Source of the DNA: JBAXTZ01 sp037129925
GTDB taxonomy: Bacteria; Bacillota; Negativicutes; JBAXTZ01
DNA: 64,000 bases
Direction of reading: 5' to 3'
Assembly: GCA_037129925.1 (NCBI GenBank)
Contig: JBAXTZ010000008.1
Location: 1 to 64,000 of the forward strand
The position numbers and the translations under genes were made by a program. Below the pieces are notes generated by a model, which searched no databases, was not told where the DNA came from, and saw only the letters and a list, made by a program, of their open reading frames with translations. Shown here piece after piece: positions 18,057 to 26,366 of the stretch. Position 1 is the stretch's first letter; the number at the start of each line of letters is the position of its first letter.

Positions 18057-18827
18057 TTAGGTGAAAATCAGTAATGACAAGAAATAATTGCTAAAAAACA
18101 ACAGCAACATCGCCGTCACTACCGAGCTGGTGGTCGATTGACCGACCCCTTTTTCGCCTGGTTCAGTCATCATGCCTTTGTAACAACCAACAACTCCGAT
18201 TATCGCGCCGAAGATTATCGATTTTAGCAAACCGCCAAACATATCGTACGGTGTGCAGAACGTTTTTATTGACTGAATAAAACTGGCGCCATCAATATTG
18301 GCGGCGGTAGCGGCAATATAGCCACCAGCCACACCGACAATATCGGCATAAACAACCAACACCGGCAACATCAGAATACACGCCCACACTCGCGGTACTA
18401 CCAAATACCGGATTGGATTAGTTGCCATTACTTCTAACGCATCAATTTGTTCTGTTACCTTCATCGTGCCAATTTCGGCAGTTAGCGCTGCGCCCACGCG
18501 TCCCGCGCAAACAACTGCGGTTAAGACCGGTGACAGTTCGCGGGCCATTGCAATTGAAACCATACCACCGGCCGAAGCTTGAGCGCCAAATTTTATCAAT
18601 TCGCTTGCCGATTGCAGCGTCATAACAGCACCGGTTGACAAACAAGTAAGCGTCACTATCGGCAATGAATCTACACCCAAATGCGCCATCTGTTGAAACA
18701 AATGACGGATATTAGGCGCTCTTAACATCCAACGAGCAGTATCAAGAACAAAAATAATAAATTTTCCCAGTCCTTCAAAACTGTTGATAATGCTTTTTCC
18801 GACCGCCTCACAAAGTTTTCTAAACAT
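18057..18827 (-). CDS. mlaE: Lipid transport ABC permease MlaE
   Basis: Inner-membrane permease of the Mla lipid transporter, 256 residues, with the MlaE/YrbE pattern: an N-terminal amphipathic stretch, SLPIVTLTCLSTGAVMTLQ, RELSPVLTAVVCAGRVGAALTAEIGTMKVTEQIDALEVMA, and later membrane segments. It is the first of the mlaE-mlaF-mlaD set and follows the S55-like gene by about 20 nt. Confidence 0.95.
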   Translation of the reverse strand: MFRKLCEAVGKSIINSFEGLGKFIIFVLDTARWMLRAPNIRHLFQQMAHLGVDSLPIVTLTCLSTGAVMTLQSASELIKFGAQASAGGMVSIAMARELSPVLTAVVCAGRVGAALTAEIGTMKVTEQIDALEVMATNPIRYLVVPRVWACILMLPVLVVYADIVGVAGGYIAATAANIDGASFIQSIKTFCTPYDMFGGLLKSIIFGAIIGVVGCYKGMMTEPGEKGVGQSTTSSVVTAMLLLFFSNYFLSLLIFT

Positions 18828-18847
18828 TACCCTCCCGCTCTGATAAA

Positions 18848-20770
18848 CTATTTTGCTTTTGGCAAAACGTTCACTACTACTTGAGTGTCTCCAATAACAA
18901 TATAATCAGTTGTTAGCTTGAATTTCGTTTGCTCTTGCGGTTGTTTTTTGTCTTTTGGGGCCGTTGAAGGCTTATCGCCTGACGGACTCGACGCATAACT
19001 CATCAACGATGTAGGATTGTTTGAAGTAAAAGTCAGAAGATTTGCCATTTTCGAACCGGCTTCGGTAGCCGTGACCGATGAATTAGCATTACGCTGTTGC
19101 ATCATTTCCGAGGGAAAATCCAACCGCTCCACGACGATTTCATTGTTGCAATCAGAGGCAAGCATTTCTTTTAAAGCTTCTTCAAATGAGGTATCTTTAA
19201 TACGGGTAAGTTTCAACACCTGTAGCAAATCAGCATTTGCCAGTTGTTGCTGGCTATTAATCATTTCTGCCAAAGTCTGCTGCGAGCCACCGCGCACTTC
19301 GAGCATCATCTCGCCCGGTTTTTGATCCTTGGGAATAGTATAGGCGATCGTCTGTTTAATTACTTCGCCGCGATAAGGTCGAGTTGTCACTTCAATGTTG
19401 ATTTTATCGCCCGCGTGTACATCGGTTTTTTCTGCAGTTGCTTCAATAATCGCCGTCAATAATTTATCTTCGGTAACTTCAACAGTGACATCAACCTCAA
19501 GAATTTCCACCGGATTGAACCTATTAGCAGTCAATTCAGCTAGCAACTCACGCAACTCACCCACGCACTCGGCAGAAATATTCTTATCACTATAAAACAT
19601 ATTTGTGCGTTTGATTTCAACACCTGGCATATAGCGAGCAGTTATTTGGTAAGTAACTTTTGCCGATCCCTGCCCGACGCGATCCATTGTCTTGTCAACA
19701 AAACTGACTACCGATTGCGATTGCAATTCCGGTGTTAATGTTTCGTCAATAATCGTTTGCGCGTAATATTTTTGCTTACGTTTACTGGTTTTATCATCAA
19801 TTGAAACAGTTAACGGCACCACTCCGGGAAAACTACCGATTTTTCCGGCGATTCCGGCGCCGCGGTCTTGATTGATTATGCCGACCGGTTCACCGGCCAC
19901 GCCCATCTTAAATGCACTATCTAAGCTGTTTACAACTTGAAAAATATAACCATTGGTCATTATCAAATCAACAGCGCCTTTTTTTAAGAACGGATGACCA
20001 AAGGCCAACACTTTATTACCGTCTACATAAGTTACCGTTCCAAGCGCTCCCATCGTCGTATCGCCCCTGACCAACTCGGCACCAATTGTGGCTCCGGGCT
20101 TTAGCGGGCTCAGCACTACCCCGGAAGGCAGATCCGACGCTGAGTAATTGACGATTTCAAAGTCGTTTAATCGTTTTTGCAAAGTTTTGACCGCTTGGTC
20201 ACTAAATCCGCCGGTGAAAAGTTTCATCTTGGGATTCACAACAATAGTAGTATCGGATTCATTATTATTATTTTTCAACTGTGCGCGGATTTTTGCAATC
20301 ATATCCTCAATGTTTTTGTTGAAATCCGCATCGCTGATGCCCGGTTGTTCAGGCTCCTTCACCGCAGGACGAACAGTGTCTGGAAAATCAAGTATTTTCA
20401 ACATATCGCCAATATAAGTGAGCATACCAATTTTGTGATCCGCAAATCCCCAACCATAGGCAACAGCGCCAACTAACTTACCGTTAATATACACCGGACT
20501 GCCGCTCATTCCTTCAGCAATTCCACCGGTCTGGTCAATTAATGCTCCGGAAGTACGCACCAAAATAAGGTCGCCGCTTGGGCCTTTGCCCTTGAGCACA
20601 CCAAGTACTTCAACATTAAATTCATCAATGCGAGAGCCGTAAACTACCGTTTTTGCAACGCCCTGCATACCAATCTTAATTTGGTCTATCGGCATAATAT
20701 CGACCGCGAATACAGACAGACCAAAACACAACAAAGCCGCACAAACTACTGTGGTGATTGTTTTTTTCAA
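18848..20770 (-). CDS. Secreted SpoIVB-type S55 peptidase domain protein
   Basis: A 640-residue protein with a signal peptide (1-22). The N-terminal domain matches the SpoIVB peptidase S55 family: MPIDQIKIGMQGVAKTVVYG, then GGIAEGMSGSPVYINGK with the probable nucleophile Ser89 in GMSGSP. The conserved VDGNKVLAFGHPFLKKG segment, with a candidate catalytic His, lies near residues 247-263. No PDZ domain of the SpoIVB kind is obvious. A long C-terminal part follows, with beta domains (DVTVEVTEDKLL) and a low-complexity Ser/Pro/Lys tail before the last strand. SpoIVB acts in sporulation signalling in Bacillus; this protein sits in an envelope operon between a lipoyl-like protein and mlaE, so an envelope role is more likely. 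Protease activity is unproven. Confidence 0.8.
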   Translation of the reverse strand: MKKTITTVVCAALLCFGLSVFAVDIMPIDQIKIGMQGVAKTVVYGSRIDEFNVEVLGVLKGKGPSGDLILVRTSGALIDQTGGIAEGMSGSPVYINGKLVGAVAYGWGFADHKIGMLTYIGDMLKILDFPDTVRPAVKEPEQPGISDADFNKNIEDMIAKIRAQLKNNNNESDTTIVVNPKMKLFTGGFSDQAVKTLQKRLNDFEIVNYSASDLPSGVVLSPLKPGATIGAELVRGDTTMGALGTVTYVDGNKVLAFGHPFLKKGAVDLIMTNGYIFQVVNSLDSAFKMGVAGEPVGIINQDRGAGIAGKIGSFPGVVPLTVSIDDKTSKRKQKYYAQTIIDETLTPELQSQSVVSFVDKTMDRVGQGSAKVTYQITARYMPGVEIKRTNMFYSDKNISAECVGELRELLAELTANRFNPVEILEVDVTVEVTEDKLLTAIIEATAEKTDVHAGDKINIEVTTRPYRGEVIKQTIAYTIPKDQKPGEMMLEVRGGSQQTLAEMINSQQQLANADLLQVLKLTRIKDTSFEEALKEMLASDCNNEIVVERLDFPSEMMQQRNANSSVTATEAGSKMANLLTFTSNNPTSLMSYASSPSGDKPSTAPKDKKQPQEQTKFKLTTDYIVIGDTQVVVNVLPKAK

Positions 20771-20786
20771 TTCAAACTCCTAATTT

Positions 20787-21086
20787 TCATTTCGCTTCGA
20801 TTCTTACCACAATTTGACCCACGCGAATAATATCGCCGCCTTTGACGAGTACGGCAACAACTTGTCCGTTAACATTAGCGCGTGCCGCCGGAGCCGGTCC
20901 GGCAATTGTGTCCACCATCACAATAACGTCACCCTGTTTAACATATTGACCAGAAATTACCAATCCCTCAGTTAATACTTTGCCAGTCAAAACACTACTG
21001 TGATCAACAACTTGTCCGGCGAATATTTGTGCCGGTATCGCCAACAATATTAGCATCAGTACCAGTACAAACTTGAATTTATTCAT
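20787..21086 (-). CDS. Secreted lipoyl/biotinyl-like single-domain protein
   Basis: A 99-residue protein with a signal peptide (1-23, ending IFAGQ) followed by one barrel-sandwich (biotinyl/lipoyl-like) domain: GLVISGQYVKQGDVIVMVD and, after a hairpin, NVNGQVVAVLVKGGDIIRVGQIVVRI. The hairpin that carries the modified Lys in biotin or lipoyl carriers reads DTIAGPAPAARA here and has no lysine, so it is unlikely to be a cofactor carrier. Such folds also occur in membrane-fusion adaptors and metallo-endopeptidases as structural modules. It lies 16 nt upstream of the S55-like gene in the same operon. Function unknown. Confidence 0.7.
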   Translation of the reverse strand: MNKFKFVLVLMLILLAIPAQIFAGQVVDHSSVLTGKVLTEGLVISGQYVKQGDVIVMVDTIAGPAPAARANVNGQVVAVLVKGGDIIRVGQIVVRIEAK

Positions 21087-21106
21087 AATATCCCCCTAAA
21101 TTAAAA

Positions 21107-22468
21107 CTACTGTTTTCGCACTACCGCAATTGCGCTCGCGATTGCTCGTTCTTTACCATCGGAAGGTTTTGACAAAATCCGTCCATGCACCAAAATTGCA
21201 CTTGAACCGCCGCCATCTAAGTTCATAGCTTTTCGCGCCGAATATTTCAATAAAAACTCGGCAAGCTCAGTTAATGTCATACCAATGCTGTGGGGCTGCC
21301 GACCATCGACCACTACTAGGATAATATGCTGGTCGTCGGTTTCGGCGATTGCCGTTCGTGGCGCTCTGCCGTTAGCAATATCCGGCAGAACTTTTTCCAG
21401 TTTAGTAGTAATTGCAACTTTGCCATCTTTGATTAATTGCGGACCGGCTCCGATTGCATCGTAACAATCGTCGATTTCTCTACCCAATGTTTGGGTAATT
21501 GTTACTTTGTCACCAATTTTCAATGATTTCAATCGTGTTTGAGCCGCTCCGGTTGCTGAAAGCACCACTCCCCGATCAGGAATATAAGAATTACCAATAT
21601 TTATCGCTTCAACTGTGTCATCAATAATCAAGTACTCGCAGCCAAAAATGTTGGTCACCGTCTGAGCACCAAAGGCTTTGTTGTACAGCACCAATGAATC
21701 GCGAATACGGCTACGGTTGACATAGTCAATCGGCACTTCGGTCTTGTCGGGTAACAATACATTTCCCCGATACTGATTAATATCAATCTGCAACTGACCG
21801 TCTTGGGAAAACCCAGCTATTGCCCTGGCTATTTTATCGCTACTGACTATCTCGCCATCAATTTTTAAAGCGCCGATAATTTCGCCGTCCGGCGCAAAGT
21901 AGCTACCATTAATAGCCGCCAAAATATCAATCCGATTGGCAAATGCACTTAACTTAGTACGACCGACCACTTTGCCATCTAATAGCGCCTGTAGTCGATA
22001 GTCTGATTCTGGCGCGACATCCAGAATGTACGCGCGAACTTTTCCAGAAAACGTCTGATAGTCAATTACCTTGAATAACACGCCGGTGGTCAACTCATGC
22101 TCAACCGAACGATATTTGGGATCTAGTATTGAAATTACTACTCGGTTAGGCTTGGTCATGTTTTTCGCTAAATAAATAATTGGTGTTTTCATTTGCATAA
22201 CAAATGTGCTACCCACACCTGCTTCGTTTGTCAATGTTGCGCCACCAACAATGTCACTTTGATAAGGCATTTCGCTAATCCAGGTATAAGCCGGTTGATT
22301 AGCCATTTTTATTATGAGTTGGTCGTGGCTTTCGTTTTCTTCAATAGAATAGTTTTTAACATTATCAAGATAAATCACGATTTCATCATTTTGTTTATTG
22401 ATTTCCACGTTTTGAATTGCTACGGCGCTGACACTTGCTGAAAAACTTAAAATTAAGATTATCAACAC
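21107..22468 (-). CDS. Phosphodiester glycosidase (NAGPA-like) envelope protein
   Basis: Exported protein whose C-terminal half matches the NAGPA/DUF2233 phosphodiester glycosidase family: AAINGSYFAPDGEIIGALKIDGE, GRAPRTAIAE and AMNLDGGGSSAILVHGR. The N-terminal 110 residues form a beta-rich AMIN-like domain (VEINKQNDEIVIYLDNVKNY). The family cleaves sugar-phosphodiester bonds; in bacteria the substrates are mostly unknown and may be wall or capsule glycans. The GTG start at 22468 has no ribosome binding site. In-frame codons upstream would add IIFRFNHRVI, a positively charged signal-peptide n-region, but begin with ATA or ATT, so the start is unsure. It closely follows mreB. Confidence 0.82.
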   Translation of the reverse strand: MLIILILSFSASVSAVAIQNVEINKQNDEIVIYLDNVKNYSIEENESHDQLIIKMANQPAYTWISEMPYQSDIVGGATLTNEAGVGSTFVMQMKTPIIYLAKNMTKPNRVVISILDPKYRSVEHELTTGVLFKVIDYQTFSGKVRAYILDVAPESDYRLQALLDGKVVGRTKLSAFANRIDILAAINGSYFAPDGEIIGALKIDGEIVSSDKIARAIAGFSQDGQLQIDINQYRGNVLLPDKTEVPIDYVNRSRIRDSLVLYNKAFGAQTVTNIFGCEYLIIDDTVEAINIGNSYIPDRGVVLSATGAAQTRLKSLKIGDKVTITQTLGREIDDCYDAIGAGPQLIKDGKVAITTKLEKVLPDIANGRAPRTAIAETDDQHIILVVVDGRQPHSIGMTLTELAEFLLKYSARKAMNLDGGGSSAILVHGRILSKPSDGKERAIASAIAVVRKQ

Positions 22469-22499
22469 AATTACGCGATGGTTAAATCGAAAAATTATT

Positions 22500-23534
22500 T
22501 TACCTAATATTAACCTTTCTCATCATAACTAACCCATCTGGGATTTTATCCAGATTTATCAGCGCTTTTCCTGTTCCAAGTGCTACGCAATCTAGTGGAT
22601 TTTCAGCCAAATAAGTATTGATACCCGTTTCCCGTTCGATTAGTTTGTCTAATCCACGCAATAGGGAACCTCCGCCAGTCAACACGATACCACGGTCATA
22701 GATATCTGCTGCCAATTCGGGTGGTGTTTTTTCTAGCACTCCCTTGACTCCGTGTACTAAATTCTCCAAACACTCGGTAAATGCCTGGACAGTTTTATCC
22801 GCAGTGATAATTCTAGTTTGCGGCATACCGCTCATTAAATCAACTCCGCGCACTTCTTTTTCATCAGTATATTCACCGGCGATTGCGCAGCCGATTTCTT
22901 TTTTTACTTCTTCAGCCGTTCGCTCACCAATCAATAAATTATACTCTTTGCGGACAAATCGCAAAATCGCCTCGTCAAATTTGTCGCCGCCGGAACTGCT
23001 AAGCGATTCTCCGACCACCATGCTACCTAAACTTAACACTGCAACATCAGCCGTTCCGCCGCCAATATCTATTACCATCGAACCATAAGGGTCACCAATC
23101 GAAACTCCGGCGCCAATTGCTGCCGCGATCGGCTCTTCAATTAAGTAGGCTTTACGCGCTCCGGCTTGCAACGTAGCCTCAATTACCGCGCGTTGCTGAA
23201 CCTGATTAACACCCGCTGGCACACATACCATAACCCGGGGGCGAAAAAACCAGCTCCGACCAGCGACTTTACTAATGAAATACTTCATCATTTCAGCCGT
23301 CATATCGTAATTAGCGATAACCCCATCTTTTAGCGGGCGAATCGCCATTATATTTCCCGGAGTGCGTCCGAGCATTCGTCTGGCTTCTTCGCCAACTGCC
23401 AATATACTATTATTATCATCGCGATCTATAGCAACTACGGAAGGTTCGCGCAACACAATGCCCTTGCCTTTTACAAATACAATTACATTTGCGGTACCTA
23501 AGTCTATTCCAATATCTACCGATAAACCAAACAT
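22500..23534 (-). CDS. mreB: Rod shape-determining protein MreB/Mbl
   Basis: Actin-like filament protein that directs lateral wall synthesis at the inner membrane. The 344-residue protein has the nucleotide-binding signatures DIGIDLGTANVIVFVKGKG at the N-terminus, IGDPYGSMVIDIGGGTADVAVLSLG in the middle, and IVLTGGGSLLRGLDKLI near the C-terminus. The ATG at 23534 (MFGLSVDIG) follows GGAGG, and a 14-codon upstream extension was rejected. A TTGGTT-17-TATAAT promoter precedes it. MreC and MreD are not in the window, so it resembles the isolated mbl-type copy of Firmicutes; MreB and Mbl cannot be separated by eye. Confidence 0.94.
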   Translation of the reverse strand: MFGLSVDIGIDLGTANVIVFVKGKGIVLREPSVVAIDRDDNNSILAVGEEARRMLGRTPGNIMAIRPLKDGVIANYDMTAEMMKYFISKVAGRSWFFRPRVMVCVPAGVNQVQQRAVIEATLQAGARKAYLIEEPIAAAIGAGVSIGDPYGSMVIDIGGGTADVAVLSLGSMVVGESLSSSGGDKFDEAILRFVRKEYNLLIGERTAEEVKKEIGCAIAGEYTDEKEVRGVDLMSGMPQTRIITADKTVQAFTECLENLVHGVKGVLEKTPPELAADIYDRGIVLTGGGSLLRGLDKLIERETGINTYLAENPLDCVALGTGKALINLDKIPDGLVMMRKVNIR

Positions 23535-23567
23535 TTCATTCCTCCGATATTTATGATTAACCACGAT

Positions 23568-23596
23568 ATTATACACAATTTCTCTGTAAAAACCAA
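23568..23596 (-). promoter_or_regulatory. Sigma-70-type promoter for mreB and downstream envelope genes
   Basis: Minus-strand TTGGTT (23596-23591), a 17-nt spacer and TATAAT (23573-23568) lie 34 nt upstream of the mreB ATG. This is the best candidate for driving the mreB to tolC transcript. Confidence 0.7.
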
Positions 23597-23636
23597 GTGC
23601 GAAATCGACTTGTCAATTAGTAGCTTGGAAAAATTA

Positions 23637-24893
23637 TTAATTAGTATTAGTGTTGGAATTGTTTCCCGAACTGTTCGGTGTTGACGGACGTTTTGCGGGC
23701 TTTTCGGGAGCGGAGTTTTTTGCCGGCGGAACTGATGGCTTTGGTACAGTTGCCGAACTTTGGTTGGATTTTGGTTTAGCCGCCGGAACTGGCTTTGCAA
23801 TAACCGGCTTCGGCTTTGATATGACAGTTGCCACTGGTTCTTCGGGCTTAGTGCTCTCGCCAGTCGGAGCCTCTACTGAAGTTCGCGACTCGTCCGGAAT
23901 CGAAGCCTCATATTTTTCCGACAATTGATTAGCCGCTTCCATGTAGCTGGAATCAGGAACTATTCCTTCGACTGTAGCCATCATTTCCCATGTTTTCACT
24001 ACATCAGGAATCCAATAGCTTACTCCGTCAATATACAGTGGCCGCCCTGGAACCATTTGTGTTACTACGCCATTCTTTTTGACATCCGGCAATATCGCTA
24101 TAAGCGATATCATCAGGGACATCGGCATATCGGTCTTTAATTCACCGTAAATATCATTTACAACGCCCGGGAGATGGATAATTCCGGTAGGCGTGGCAAC
24201 CTGATTCAGAAGCGCCTTGACAAACACTCCTTGTCGCTCTACCCGTCCGATATCACCTAAATAGTCGCGGTAACGAACGTATTCGATTGCTTTTTTTCCG
24301 TTCAACCTTTGCGTACCCGGTTGAAAATCTATTATCAAGCCCCCGTCATCATCCCAAGGGTCTTCATAATGCATCGGTTCAGCCACATCAATTGTCAGAC
24401 CGCCGATTTTATCGATAGCATCGGCAAAAGCTTTGAACCGCAAATCCACCCAATAATCAACTTTTATTCCGAGAAACTCCTCTACCGTTCGTTTGGTAAC
24501 TTCCGGACCGCCATAGGCGTTAGTCGCATTAATTTTGTCCCAATCATCCGGCGGCTTTAAATCGGAAATCAACACGCGGGTATCCCGTGGAATCGCCATT
24601 TGATATACTTTTTTTGCTTTTGGGTCAATAGTAATAAGCATCAGAGTGTCCGTACGGCCTACGTCATTATCACGAGCATCCAATCCGGCGACGATAATGT
24701 TTATCCGATCGTTACCAAGAAATGGTGACAAAACAATACTCTTCAAGGAGTGTTCAGTGAAAAACAAGAATGACACCAGCGTTACAAAAACAAACAGGCA
24801 AACAAAAAAAACTGTTTTAATTAGTTTTCGCTTACGTCGCCGCCGCTCGTTTTCCAGTTTAATCTTCATCTGGGTCTTGTTTATTTCATCCAT
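23637..24893 (-). CDS. LytR-CpsA-Psr (LCP) family protein
   Basis: Membrane-anchored phosphotransferase-like enzyme that attaches polyprenyl-linked glycans to the wall or other acceptors. It has 418 residues: a basic N-terminus (ERRRRKRK), one membrane segment (about 25-47), then the LCP domain with DRINIIVAGLDARDNDVGRTDTLM, QMAIPRDTRV, INATNAYGG and YVRYRDYLGDIGRVERQ, including the Arg/Asp residues typical for pyrophosphate-lipid binding. The last ~90 residues are a Pro/Lys/Ser-rich tail ending in Asn/Thr repeats. It has its own promoter. With TagO and WecB encoded elsewhere in the window, a role in glycan attachment is reasonable. Confidence 0.93.
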   Translation of the reverse strand: MDEINKTQMKIKLENERRRRKRKLIKTVFFVCLFVFVTLVSFLFFTEHSLKSIVLSPFLGNDRINIIVAGLDARDNDVGRTDTLMLITIDPKAKKVYQMAIPRDTRVLISDLKPPDDWDKINATNAYGGPEVTKRTVEEFLGIKVDYWVDLRFKAFADAIDKIGGLTIDVAEPMHYEDPWDDDGGLIIDFQPGTQRLNGKKAIEYVRYRDYLGDIGRVERQGVFVKALLNQVATPTGIIHLPGVVNDIYGELKTDMPMSLMISLIAILPDVKKNGVVTQMVPGRPLYIDGVSYWIPDVVKTWEMMATVEGIVPDSSYMEAANQLSEKYEASIPDESRTSVEAPTGESTKPEEPVATVISKPKPVIAKPVPAAKPKSNQSSATVPKPSVPPAKNSAPEKPAKRPSTPNSSGNNSNTNTN

Positions 24894-24914
24894 CGTTACC
24901 TCTTGATAAATTAG

Positions 24915-24943
24915 ATTATAACATTTTCACCCGGTCACTACAA
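24915..24943 (-). promoter_or_regulatory. Promoter for the LCP gene
   Basis: Minus-strand TTGTAG (24943-24938), a 17-nt spacer and TATAAT (24920-24915), with TG one base before the -10 (TGTTATAAT). It lies about 22 nt upstream of the LCP start codon. Confidence 0.68.
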
Positions 24944-24952
24944 ACGTATAAA

Positions 24953-25480
24953 TCAATTCAAAGCGTCGGCTCGTCTTAGCAGTATTAGTTCCTGGCAATC
25001 ATTCGTTGCCGCTGACTTGTGATGCGATAACACTATTTGCACAATAGCTGGTGAACAATTGATTCTTCTTAGGTTGTCCGCGCTCCGTTCTGGATGTCGA
25101 TAATATACCTCAATTAACCGATAGGCGTTATGAAGTGCTTTATATCGGCTGGCAAAATTCAGTTTCAAAAAAAATTTGTAACCTAAAAACTTATCAAATA
25201 ATACCGCGTATGATTTTCCAATTATGCCCAAATCACCTTTTTTTCGACCACAATCATGCAACAGCGCCGCCCGCATCAGTAATTTCTTGTCAATATTCAT
25301 ACCAATGGAAAGTTTCTCAGCGGTGCGCGCTACATTAACACAATGTTTTTGATCAATAATGCTCATGCGAAAAAAAACTGATAATTCTTTCTCGCTCAAC
25401 CACGCCTGTGTAAATTCAAAATCAGCGCCAGACATTGTTGCAGTATATGCCCGATAAAACTGCCTTAATCGATTTATCAA
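24953..25480 (-). CDS. HD-domain phosphohydrolase-like protein
   Basis: A 175-residue protein with an HD domain: H in QKHCVNVARTAE, then LLHDCGRKKGD, and later YYRHPE and LSHHKSA, which could complete a metal site. HD domains hydrolyse phosphate esters, often in nucleotides. The TTG at 25480 overlaps the stop of the PfkB-like gene as TTGA and is preceded by GGGAGG, so translation is probably coupled. Sporadic similar HD proteins occur in Firmicutes, but I cannot name a substrate. Confidence 0.8.
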   Translation of the reverse strand: MINRLRQFYRAYTATMSGADFEFTQAWLSEKELSVFFRMSIIDQKHCVNVARTAEKLSIGMNIDKKLLMRAALLHDCGRKKGDLGIIGKSYAVLFDKFLGYKFFLKLNFASRYKALHNAYRLIEVYYRHPERSADNLRRINCSPAIVQIVLSHHKSAATNDCQELILLRRADALN

Positions 25481-26361
25481 AGCTCCTCCCAATTCAATCC
25501 CGTGTACACGGATTGACTAACCATACAAGTTTTTCCGGCTGCCCTAACTGCCCGCTTAGCGGCTTTGTCTAGTTGTTCACCTTGTAACAACGCGAGTAGA
25601 GTAGTAGCGAACATAGCATCACCGGAGCCATTTTCATTTATCACTGTGACTTTTTCGGCCGGATAATGTTTCAATTCGGAATTTGCAAAAATACTTCCCG
25701 CCGCTCCGAGTGAAACAATGACATTTTGCGCGCCCAGAGCAACTAATTGCTTGGTTGCCACTTCAATTTCGGACAAAGTGTTAAAAGTTTTATCAAAATA
25801 ACTTTGTAATTCATATTGATTGAGTTTTATCAGCAAACAGCCATTTATTACCGCGCTAATTCGCTTGGCCTTAGGCGCAGAAACTGCCTCAAGCGCATAT
25901 TCAACATTGTTTTTGCCGCACCAAATACGCAAACTGGTTAATTGCTCAGGTAGCAGATTGGCATCTAGCGCCAAACAATCCGGTCGGAAACGCTCACAGG
26001 CGGCGATAATTTCTTTCACATTGATTTTTTCCAACTCGGTTATTTCATAAAACGCCTTATTAACCTGCCCGTAATTGTCTAATTCCGCGCAAAATATATT
26101 CATCCGCTCGCCGGTGATGTTCTGCACATTCAACGCGTTCGCACAACTATCATTATCCAAAATCGCACCGGCACTATGCCGATTATATGATGTTAAAAAT
26201 AGCACATCAGCGCCAAGATTTTTTAAGTTGAGCGCCACATTCCGCCCTACACCGCCTGGAAAAATATCGATCTGCGCTGACCGGCAGAGTGTATCTTCAG
26301 CGCCGACATTTTTTATGATGATATCCAGCGTATAGTCGCCGACTACAACAATTCTTTTCAC
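25477..26361 (-). CDS. PfkB-family carbohydrate/nucleoside kinase
   Basis: Ribokinase-like kinase of 294 residues. Near the N-terminus it has VVVGDYTLDI and the PfkB motif FPGGVGRNVALNLKNLGADV; near the C-terminus it has INENGSGDAMFATTL, with the catalytic Asp and anion hole of the family. The pattern is closest to pseudouridine-kinase-like members, but no pseudouridine glycosidase gene is adjacent, so the substrate is open. The GTG at 26361 follows GGAG with 8-9 nt spacing; the longer TTG/GTG form overlapping the upstream gene was rejected. Confidence 0.83.
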   Translation of the reverse strand: MKRIVVVGDYTLDIIIKNVGAEDTLCRSAQIDIFPGGVGRNVALNLKNLGADVLFLTSYNRHSAGAILDNDSCANALNVQNITGERMNIFCAELDNYGQVNKAFYEITELEKINVKEIIAACERFRPDCLALDANLLPEQLTSLRIWCGKNNVEYALEAVSAPKAKRISAVINGCLLIKLNQYELQSYFDKTFNTLSEIEVATKQLVALGAQNVIVSLGAAGSIFANSELKHYPAEKVTVINENGSGDAMFATTLLALLQGEQLDKAAKRAVRAAGKTCMVSQSVYTGLNWEEL

Positions 26362-26366
26362 TTTGG

